Shown here: positions 1 to 5,120 of the stretch, in pieces
Numbering within the stretch: position 1 is the first letter of the stretch
Layout of the letters: the number at the start of each line of letters is the position of its first letter
Assembly (NCBI GenBank): GCA_000715855.1
Contig: KL571269.1
Span: forward strand, 1-5,473
From: Actinoplanes liguriensis
GTDB lineage: Bacteria > Actinomycetota > Actinomycetes > Mycobacteriales > Micromonosporaceae
Direction: 5' to 3'
DNA: 5,473 nt
Translations under genes and position numbers: made by a program
Notes under the pieces: generated by a model
Database searches by the model: none
Told to the model about the DNA's origin: nothing
The model's input: only the letters and a program-made list of their open reading frames with translations

Positions 1-20
1 GAGATGTGTATAAGAGACAG
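1..20 (+). other. Tn5/Nextera mosaic-end adapter remnant
   Basis: Positions 2-20 read AGATGTGTATAAGAGACAG, the exact 19-bp Tn5 mosaic end used in transposase-based sequencing libraries. The preceding G at position 1 fits the read-2 side oligo, whose base before the mosaic end is G, better than the read-1 side, where it is C. Its location at the very edge of the sequence points to untrimmed adapter rather than genomic DNA. Genomic sequence therefore starts at 21. Confidence 0.97.
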
Positions 21-1651
21 TGATCGGCCTGAACTCGCTCGCCGCGATCGCCGGACTGGGCGCGCCCTGGCTGCTCGGCCGCGTGATCGACACGGTGAGT
101 GAGGGGGGTTCCGTCGACGCGGTCGACAGGCTCGCCCTGGCCGTGCTGGCCTGCGCGATCGCCCAGATGCTGCTGTCCCGGTGGGCGCTGGCCCTGGCGT
201 ACCGGTTCGGCGAGCGCACCTCGGCCCGGATCCGCGAGACGTTCCTGCGCCGCGCGCTCGCCCTGCCCGCCTCGATCGTCGAACGGGTCCCCAGCGGTGA
301 CATCGCGGCCCGCGGCACCACCGACGTCGACGCGGTCGCCACGACGTTGCGCGACGTGCTGCCCCGGATCCTGATCGGCCTGGTCGAGATGGCGTTCATC
401 ATCGTCGCGGTGATCGTCGTCAACCCGCTGCTCGGCATCGCCGGGGTGCTGGGCCTCTCCGGCGTCTGGTTCGTGACGCGGTGGTACCTGCGCCGCGCCC
501 GCGACGCGTACCTGCGCGAGGGCGAGGCCAACTCGTGGCTCGCCGAGGAGCTGGGCGCGACCACCTCCGGCGCACGGACCATCGAGGCGTTCGGGCTGGC
601 CGACCGGCGGCTCGCGGCCGGGCACGCGGCGATCGCCGACACGCGCCGGACCAGGATGATCACCCTCGGACTGCGCAGTGTGTTCTTCCCGGTGGTGGAG
701 ACCTCGTACGCGGTGCCGGTGGTGCTGGTGCTGCTGCTCGGCGGCGTGCTCTACATGGAGAACCGGATCACGCTGGGCACGCTCAGTGCGGCCGTGCTCT
801 ACCTGCGCCAGCTGGTCAATCCGCTGGACACGCTGCTGATCCGGATCGAGCAGCTCCAGTCGGCGGCCGCGTCGTTCGCCCGGGTCGAGGGCCTGGCCGC
901 GACGCCGGCGCCGCCGTCGTATGCCGGATCACTTCCGGACAACGACCGGATCGAGGTGCGCGGGGTCCGCTTCGCCTACGACGCCGGCCGCGACGTTCTG
1001 CACGACGTCGATCTGACGGTACGACCGGGGGAGCGCCTCGCCGTCGTCGGCCTCAGCGGCGCCGGCAAGTCCACCCTGGCCCGCCTGCTCGCCGGCGTCG
1101 ACAGCCCCACCGCCGGCACCGTCACGGTCGGCGGCGTGCCGATCGCCGAGCTCCCGCCCGAGCAGCTGCGCAGCCAGGTCGTCCTGGTCACGCAGGAGCA
1201 CCACGTGTTCCGCGAGTCGGTGCGCGACAACCTGATGGTGCCCGCCCCGGACGCCGAGCTGAGTCGCGCGCTGGCGACGGTCGGCGCGGACTGGGCCGAC
1301 GACCTGGACCGTGACCTGGGTGTCGAGCCGCTCGACGGCGCGCAGGCACAGCAGCTCGCCCTGGCACGGGTGCTGCTGGCCGGCCCGCACACGGTGATCC
1401 TCGACGAGGCGACGGCGCTGCTCGACCCGACCGCGGCCCGCGACGCGGAACGAGCCCTCGCGGCGGTGCTCCACGGCCGTACCGTCATCGCCATCGCCCA
1501 TCGATTGCAGACCGCCCACGACGCCGATCGCGTCGCCGTGATGGACGACGGACGGATCATCGAGCTCGGCACGCACGACGAGCTGCTCGCCGCGGACGGG
1601 CCCTACGCGGCGCTGTGGCGATCGTGGCACCGGGCTGATCAGATGCGGTAA
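21..1651 (+). CDS. ABC exporter half-transporter (TMD-NBD), 5'-truncated
   Basis: This is a type IV (ABCB-like) exporter subunit in the cytoplasmic membrane: an N-terminal six-helix domain followed by an ATPase domain. Residues are numbered from the apparent GTG at 20-22. Hydrophobic segments lie near 1-20 (remnant of the first helix), 38-60, 106-124, 126-147, 221-246 and 251-273. The ATPase domain has an A-loop tyrosine (Y310), Walker A GLSGAGKS (344-351), Q-loop Q392, Walker B ending LDE (D462, E463), D-loop ALLD (466-469) and H-loop H484. The signature is LDGAQ (438-442) instead of LSGGQ. This resembles a known actinobacterial subfamily and suggests a heterodimer whose partner is encoded just upstream, outside the window. 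The GTG is an artefact because its first base belongs to the adapter. The true N-terminus, probably 30-60 residues, is missing. The substrate is unknown. The gene converges on the PRC-barrel gene with a 13-bp overlap. Confidence 0.95.
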
Positions 1652-2064
1652 TACGGGTAGCCCGGGTAGACGTAGCCGGCGCTCCAGAACGGCGGATAGC
1701 CGTAGTGCCGGTACAGGTCGTTGTAGTACTCGGTCGCGTCGATCAGCTCCGGGTCGTAGACCGGCGCCTCGGCCACGATCTGCTTCGGCTCGGCCACGTG
1801 CACGACCTCGTCGTCGATCGCCCGGATCGCCTCGATCGGCACGTAGGACGAGGTCGCCCCGAAGCCCAGGATCCCGCCGTGCGCGACGTGCAGCATCCGG
1901 ACCTTCTGCTCGTGCGGGTCGATCAGCAGGTCGTCGACCCGGCCCAGGTCGTGGCCGTCACGATCCTGGACCTTGCGGCCGCGGATGTCCTCGGCCGGGT
2001 CGCCGACCATCCGGTCGCTGTCACTCAGCTTGATCAGTTCGATGCTGGTGTTCGGTGTCGTCAT
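1639..2064 (-). CDS. PRC-barrel domain protein with tyrosine-rich tail
   Basis: This 141-residue protein has no signal peptide or membrane helix. Residues about 25-92 fit a PRC-barrel, the small beta-barrel first described in the photosynthetic reaction centre H subunit and RimM: DIRGRKVQDRDGHDLGRVDD, then LLIDP, then the VPIEAI strand. Actinobacterial stand-alone PRC-barrel proteins of this size are common, are often linked to stress or envelope functions, and lack a defined reaction. The tail (103-141) is very aromatic: 11 tyrosines plus F126 and W127 in 39 residues, with GYP repeats. The ATG at 2064 is chosen because GAGGAGG (2073-2079 on the minus strand) sits 8 nt upstream. It lies 41 bp after the second oxidase on the same strand, so it may be co-transcribed, but its own strong ribosome binding site suggests independent translation. 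The function is not known. Confidence 0.9.
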   Translation of the reverse strand: MTTPNTSIELIKLSDSDRMVGDPAEDIRGRKVQDRDGHDLGRVDDLLIDPHEQKVRMLHVAHGGILGFGATSSYVPIEAIRAIDDEVVHVAEPKQIVAEAPVYDPELIDATEYYNDLYRHYGYPPFWSAGYVYPGYPYYRI

Positions 2065-2072
2065 CGAACCCG

Positions 2073-2079
2073 CCTCCTC
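2073..2079 (-). promoter_or_regulatory. Shine-Dalgarno site of the PRC-barrel gene
   Basis: The minus strand reads GAGGAGG, 8 nt before the ATG at 2064. It is a near-perfect anti-16S match and fixes the start codon. It is the strongest ribosome binding site seen in the window, in contrast with the coupled starts of the oxidase operon. Confidence 0.85.
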
Positions 2080-2085
2080 GTTTCC

Positions 2086-2128
2086 GAAGGTCAGCGCTCA
2101 TCCCGTCAGTTCTGAAGATCAGCGCTCA
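2086..2128. repeat. 15-bp direct repeat spanning the oxidase-2 stop codon
   Basis: GAAGGTCAGCGCTCA (2086-2100) and GAAGATCAGCGCTCA (2114-2128) match at 14 of 15 positions with a 28-bp period. One copy forms the last sense codons of the second oxidase (VSADLQ). The other lies in the 41-bp gap before the PRC-barrel gene. The core TCAGCGCTCA is close to palindromic. It may be a small tandem-duplication scar or a binding site; nothing in the sequence decides between them. Confidence 0.6.
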
Positions 2129-3470
2129 CCTCCGGATACCCGATCCGGCCGGTTCGCAACCGGCCGGTGAGCGCGCGGGCGCCCCGGATCGCGAGGGCCA
2201 CGCTGGTCAGCGTGGGATTGCAGGCGTTCGCGGTCGGGATCAGCCCGTTGCCGGCCAGGACCAGCCCGTCGACGCCCCACACCCGCGACTCCGGGTCGCA
2301 GACGCTCGTCCCGTCGTCGGTCGCGCCCATCCGCACCGTGCCCATGTAGTGCAGTGAGCTGCCGGCCGGCAGCACCGCCGGCATCCCCGGCAGGAACTCG
2401 CCGAACAGGGCGGCCGCCCGCGCCTGGAACTCCCGGGCCCGGTCCAGCTCCGCCTGCTCACGATCGGTCACCCGGTAGGCGATGCGGATGCCGGGCAGGC
2501 CGTTCTCGTCCGGCGCGTCGTCGTCGAAGGTCACCCGGTCCTCCGGGCGCGGCCACTTGCGCACCCCCCAGCCCATCCCGATGTAGCCATGGGCGTTTCC
2601 GGCCAGCGGATGATCGGCCGGCAGCGGCACCGGGCAGACCGGACTGAACATCAGCTGCGCGTGGAAGGGGTGCTCGCCGTCCGCGAATCCCAGGTTGACC
2701 GCGGCGGTGATCGGATCCCGCGGGCCACCCTCCGGGAGAGGCAGAACGCCTGCGCGTACGGCGATGAAGCCGAACAGCAGCGGATGCTCGGTCAGACGGC
2801 GTCCGAGCGCCGCCGGCCGGATCCCGGAAGCCCACAGCAACTGTGGTGTCCGCAGCGCGTCCGCCGCCACGACCACCGCGTCGGCGCGCAGCTCCTCCTC
2901 GGCGCCGGTCGCCAGGTCCCGCAGGACGACGCCGGTCACCCGGTTCCCGTCGCGCAGCAGCCGGGTGCAGAGCGTCCGCGCCCGCAGCGTCACCCGCGCG
3001 TCGCCGAGCATGTGTATAAGAGACAGCGCCGCCGTGGTCGTGTGCAGCAGCGCCTCGGCGGCGTCCAGGTCGGCGTCGAAGTCGTCCAGGAAGTCGATCC
3101 GCTCGCTGCCGGTGGGCCGCGGGGTGGCGCAGGTCCAGTGCGCGCCCTGCCCGCCGACGCAGGTGGCGACGGCCGCAGCCGGCATGTCGGCGGATCGCCC
3201 GATCAGGTGGGTGCCGTGCCGCGCGGTGACCGTCCCCTCGGCGACCGCGTGACCGGGGATGCCGCTGATGCCGGACGCGCCGGCCGGTCCCTGGGACGCG
3301 TCCCGCGCCGCGGCCTGCGCGGCCGGGTCGGCGAGGTTCTTGACGTTCATGCCGGGCGGATCGGTCAGCACCGGCCCGGCCTCCACGACGATCACCTCGG
3401 CGACGTCCGCGAGCAGCCGCGCGTACGTGGCCCCGGCCGGCCCGCTGCCGACGATCACCACCCGGCTCAC
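2106..3470 (-). CDS. GMC oxidoreductase, pyranose 2-oxidase / glycoside 3-oxidase type (copy 2), interrupted by adapter sequence
   Basis: This is an FAD-dependent sugar oxidase of 454 residues as assembled, cytosolic because the Rossmann fold begins at once: VVIVGSGPAG with GxGxxG at 9-14. The flavin motif GAHWTCATPRP places H111 and T113 where fungal pyranose 2-oxidase has its FAD-linked His and substrate-loop-facing Thr. The C-terminal half has NGLPGIRIAYR (323-333), then SSLHYMGTVRMG with catalytic H374, and IPTANACNPT with N418. The His-to-Asn spacing of 44 is close to that of pyranose oxidase. The family oxidises pyranoses or glycosides at C2 or C3 and passes electrons to oxygen or other acceptors; the regiochemistry is not predictable here. 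The GTG at 3470 is preferred over a longer in-frame start because it overlaps the preceding stop (GTGA) and abuts the Rossmann strand. Residues 149-154 (LSLIHM) are encoded by Tn5 mosaic-end sequence. About 50 residues present in the neighbouring paralogue are missing there, so the native protein should be near 500 residues. Confidence 0.92.
   Translation of the reverse strand: MSRVVIVGSGPAGATYARLLADVAEVIVVEAGPVLTDPPGMNVKNLADPAAQAAARDASQGPAGASGISGIPGHAVAEGTVTARHGTHLIGRSADMPAAAVATCVGGQGAHWTCATPRPTGSERIDFLDDFDADLDAAEALLHTTTAALSLIHMLGDARVTLRARTLCTRLLRDGNRVTGVVLRDLATGAEEELRADAVVVAADALRTPQLLWASGIRPAALGRRLTEHPLLFGFIAVRAGVLPLPEGGPRDPITAAVNLGFADGEHPFHAQLMFSPVCPVPLPADHPLAGNAHGYIGMGWGVRKWPRPEDRVTFDDDAPDENGLPGIRIAYRVTDREQAELDRAREFQARAAALFGEFLPGMPAVLPAGSSLHYMGTVRMGATDDGTSVCDPESRVWGVDGLVLAGNGLIPTANACNPTLTSVALAIRGARALTGRLRTGRIGYPEVSADLQN
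2145..2167. repeat. Perfect 10-bp inverted repeat with 3-nt loop inside the 3' end of oxidase copy 2
   Basis: CCGGCCGGTT (2145-2154) and AACCGGCCGG (2158-2167) are exact reverse complements around a CGC loop, giving a very stable GC-rich hairpin ending 37 bp before the stop of the minus-strand gene. It encodes the TGRLRTGR sequence near the C-terminus. No T-run follows in the minus direction, so it is not a classical intrinsic terminator. It could act as a U-less actinobacterial terminator, an RNA 3' stabiliser or a pause site between the oxidase and PRC-barrel genes. Confidence 0.7.
2801..2862. repeat. 62-bp block about 90% identical to 4102-4163 (oxidase paralogues)
   Basis: This block and 4102-4163 differ at only about 6 of 62 positions by hand count. 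Both encode the motif DALRTPQLLWASGIRPAALG, part of the FAD-domain core conserved in pyranose-oxidase-type enzymes. Even several synonymous positions agree, including a shared ACA threonine codon unusual for this GC-rich DNA, whereas the flanking oxidase sequence is clearly more divergent. Confidence 0.75.
3010..3026 (+). other. Internal Tn5/Nextera mosaic-end sequence at an assembly junction
   Basis: ATGTGTATAAGAGACAG matches the last 17 of the 19 bases of the Tn5 mosaic end seen at the start of the window, in the same orientation. It lies inside the second oxidase, is read on the minus strand as LSLIHM, and coincides with loss of about 50 residues relative to the paralogue. There is no transposon body or second end nearby, so it is best explained as library adapter built into the assembly. 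Confidence 0.93.
3467..3470 (-). promoter_or_regulatory. GTGA stop/start overlap coupling the two oxidases
   Basis: On the minus strand GTGA holds both the GTG start of oxidase copy 2 and the TGA stop of copy 1. The sequence upstream of the GTG has only a weak GGGCGG-like Shine-Dalgarno, so re-initiation by the terminating ribosome is the likely way copy 2 is translated. This supports the GTG start and fixed co-expression of the pair. Confidence 0.8.
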
Positions 3471-4882
3471 AGCGCCGCCCGCAGCGCCCGGGCGGTCAGG
3501 ACGCCGAACGCGACAGCGGTCAGCGTCGGGTTGCACGCGGTCGCGGACGGGATGACGTTGTTGCCACCGACGTAGACGTTGGTGGTCCGCCAGACCCGGC
3601 CGGCCGGGTCGCACACGCTGGTCCCGTCGTCGACCGGCCCGCTGCGGGTGGTGCCCTGGTAGTGCAGCGAGCTGCCGGCCGGCATCACGAACGGCTCACC
3701 GAGCGGGGTGCCAAGCGCCGCCGCGGCCTCGGCGATCTCGGCCTTGGCGGCGGCGATCGCGGCGTGATCGGTCTCGGTCAGCCGGTAGTCGATGCGGATC
3801 GCCGGCATGCCGTTCCCGTCCGGCTCGGCGTCGTCGAACCAGACCCGGTCATCGGCGCTGATCTCCTTCTTGCAGAACCAGCCGAGCCCGACGACCTGGC
3901 CCGGCCGCACGGTCACGCCCGGGTTCAGCGGCACCGGCGACGCGTCGAGCTGCATGACCTGGCCGTGGAACGGGCGGTCCTGCGCGTACGGCACCCAGGA
4001 GACGCCCGAGACCGGGACCAGCTCGCTCGCCGAGATGTCCGGGACGTCGGCGGGGGAGAGCAGCGCGGCCGCCATCACCTGCGGCTGGTCGTTGAGGTAC
4101 CGCCCGAGCGCCGCCGGCCGGATCCCGGACGCCCACAGCAGTTGCGGTGTTCGCAGCGCGTCCCCGGCCACCACGACCGCCCGGGCGCCGATGACCGACC
4201 GCTCACCGCCGGCGACGATCTCCACGCCGGTGGCCGTGCCGTCCGCGTGCAGGATGCGCCGGGCCAGGGTGGACGGCAGCAGGGTCACGTTCGGGCGGGA
4301 CCACAGGTCACCGGCGATCACGGCCGGCCCGGTCCAGTGCAGCGAGCCGTCCGCGGCGGTGGCGACCGCCACCGGCATCGAACCGACCGCGCGCCGTCCC
4401 GGCCGGTCGAAGCGCTCGCCGAGCAGCTTCTGCACGGTCCCGATCAGCGGCGCCCGTTCGAACGCGGCCGTCGTCACCGACATCAGCTCCTCGGCCCGGT
4501 CCAGCGCCTCGTCCAGGTCCACGAAGTCCGGCATCTCGTCGTCGCCGGGCCGCGGGCAGGCGCAGGTCCAGTGCGCGCCCATCCCGCCGACGTTGGTGGA
4601 GGTGGCGGCGTTCGGCATGGCGGCCGTGCCGACCAGGGCCGTGCCCGGCCGCGCCGGCGTCGAGCCCGCCGGCCGATCGGTTCCGGTCACCGGCGCCACG
4701 ACGGCGGCGCGCGCGGCCGGGTCGGCGATGTTCTTCACGTGGCCGCCCGGCACCGGGCCGAGCACCGGCCCGGCCTCCAGCACGACCAGCCGCAGCGCGG
4801 GGTCGAGGTCGCTCAGCTCCCGCGCGATGGCCGTTCCGACCGGACCCGAGCCGACGATGACCACGTCGTACCGGCTGCTCAT
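3467..4882 (-). CDS. GMC oxidoreductase, pyranose 2-oxidase / glycoside 3-oxidase type (copy 1)
   Basis: This is an intact 471-residue FAD-dependent sugar oxidase, predicted cytosolic. YDVVIVGSGPVG (5-16) is the Rossmann FAD site, and VVLEAGP (33-39) supplies the acidic residue that binds FAD ribose. MGAHWTCACPRP contains H104 and T106, equivalent to the flavin-linked His and the Thr of fungal pyranose 2-oxidase; some bacterial relatives bind FAD non-covalently, so linkage is unproven. GWFCKKEISADDRVWFDD and NGMPAIRIDYRLTETD are typical of the family. Catalytic H407 (SSLHYQGT) and N451 (ATACNPTLTA) are present. The ATG at 4882 is chosen over a start 24 nt upstream because GGAGG lies 4 nt before it, it overlaps the previous stop as ATGA, and it starts right at the Rossmann strand. 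It is paralogous to copy 2. The TIM-barrel partner suggests oxidation of a glycoside to a keto-glycoside for later cleavage, with the substrate unknown. A generic glucose-methanol-choline dehydrogenase role is less likely given the HWT motif. Confidence 0.93.
   Translation of the reverse strand: MSSRYDVVIVGSGPVGTAIARELSDLDPALRLVVLEAGPVLGPVPGGHVKNIADPAARAAVVAPVTGTDRPAGSTPARPGTALVGTAAMPNAATSTNVGGMGAHWTCACPRPGDDEMPDFVDLDEALDRAEELMSVTTAAFERAPLIGTVQKLLGERFDRPGRRAVGSMPVAVATAADGSLHWTGPAVIAGDLWSRPNVTLLPSTLARRILHADGTATGVEIVAGGERSVIGARAVVVAGDALRTPQLLWASGIRPAALGRYLNDQPQVMAAALLSPADVPDISASELVPVSGVSWVPYAQDRPFHGQVMQLDASPVPLNPGVTVRPGQVVGLGWFCKKEISADDRVWFDDAEPDGNGMPAIRIDYRLTETDHAAIAAAKAEIAEAAAALGTPLGEPFVMPAGSSLHYQGTTRSGPVDDGTSVCDPAGRVWRTTNVYVGGNNVIPSATACNPTLTAVAFGVLTARALRAAL
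4102..4163. repeat. 62-bp block about 90% identical to 2801-2862 (oxidase paralogues)
   Basis: Counterpart of the 2801-2862 block, in the same frame and at the same site of the paralogous protein (residues about 240-260 of copy 1). It is either a trace of recent duplication or gene conversion, or strong constraint on this FAD-domain segment. Confidence 0.75.
4879..4882 (-). promoter_or_regulatory. ATGA stop/start overlap coupling the TIM-barrel gene to oxidase copy 1
   Basis: On the minus strand ATGA joins the ATG of oxidase copy 1 with the TGA of the TIM-barrel gene. A GGAGG at 4887-4891, 4 nt upstream and inside the TIM-barrel coding end, assists initiation. Together with the GTGA overlap further on, this shows a single operon in the order TIM-barrel, oxidase 1, oxidase 2. 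Confidence 0.85.
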
Positions 4883-5110
4883 GCCGCCTCCAGGATTCGC
4901 TTGCACATCTGCTGGTGGGCCGCGACCTGGTCGAAGGCGTTGTGCCGGTCGGTGTAGGCGTGGGCCTCGTACTCGCTGGAGACGAAGCCGGTGTACCCCT
5001 GGGCGCGCAGCACGCCGAGGACGGCCGGGTAGTCGATCGACGGGTCAGCGCCGTTCTCGACGCCGTAGAACTTGCCGTGGACGTGGACCACGTGCGGGAA
5101 GAGTCGGCCC

Positions 5111-5120
5111 AGCGCGCCGG
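5111..5120 (-). other. Apparent single-base frameshift in the TIM-barrel gene
   Basis: Upstream codons read sensibly to HGRMDPA (codon GCG at 5115-5117). Downstream sense resumes one base out of phase with ALGRLFPHVVHVHGKF. Restoring one base in the minus-strand GGCGCGC tract, so that it reads GGCGGCGC, makes the whole stretch open and conserved-looking. The low-complexity GC run is a typical spot for base-calling or assembly errors. Confidence 0.8.

Noticed and set aside
2018..2101. A short minus-strand leader reading frame from ATG 2101 overlapping the PRC-barrel start out of frame
   Set aside because: About 28 codons, no ribosome binding site at a suitable distance, and its start lies in the direct repeat. 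Not supportable as a gene.
3010..3026. A genuine Tn5-type transposon insertion or mutant scar
   Set aside because: No transposase, marker or opposite mosaic end, no 9-bp target duplication seen, and the same element sits at the contig edge. Library adapter is the simpler explanation.
2589..3575. Plus-strand open frame of 328 codons opposite oxidase copy 2
   Set aside because: Low-complexity Arg/Gly-rich translation antisense to a clear enzyme; it also crosses the adapter artefact.
3471..3614. A longer in-frame start (ATG at 3614) would add 48 residues to oxidase copy 2
   Set aside because: The extra residues (Arg/Pro-rich) overlap the end of oxidase copy 1 in another frame, lie before the Rossmann strand, and are a GC-rich shadow. 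The GTGA overlap at 3467-3470 gives a better start.
4308..4878. Continuation of the TIM-barrel frame into a 387-codon reading frame
   Set aside because: After about position 5115 this frame turns into Ser/Thr/Arg-rich nonsense and then runs out of frame through oxidase copy 1. The true frame shifts and ends at 4879.
4883..4906. Start of oxidase copy 1 at ATG 4906, 8 residues longer
   Set aside because: The ATG at 4882 has GGAGG 4 nt upstream, forms ATGA with the preceding stop, and immediately precedes the FAD-binding strand.
3662..4957. Long plus-strand open frame of 431 codons opposite oxidase copy 1
   Set aside because: It is composed mainly of Arg/Gly/Pro/His repeats, has no recognisable domain, and runs antisense to a well-supported gene. 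Typical of high-GC DNA.
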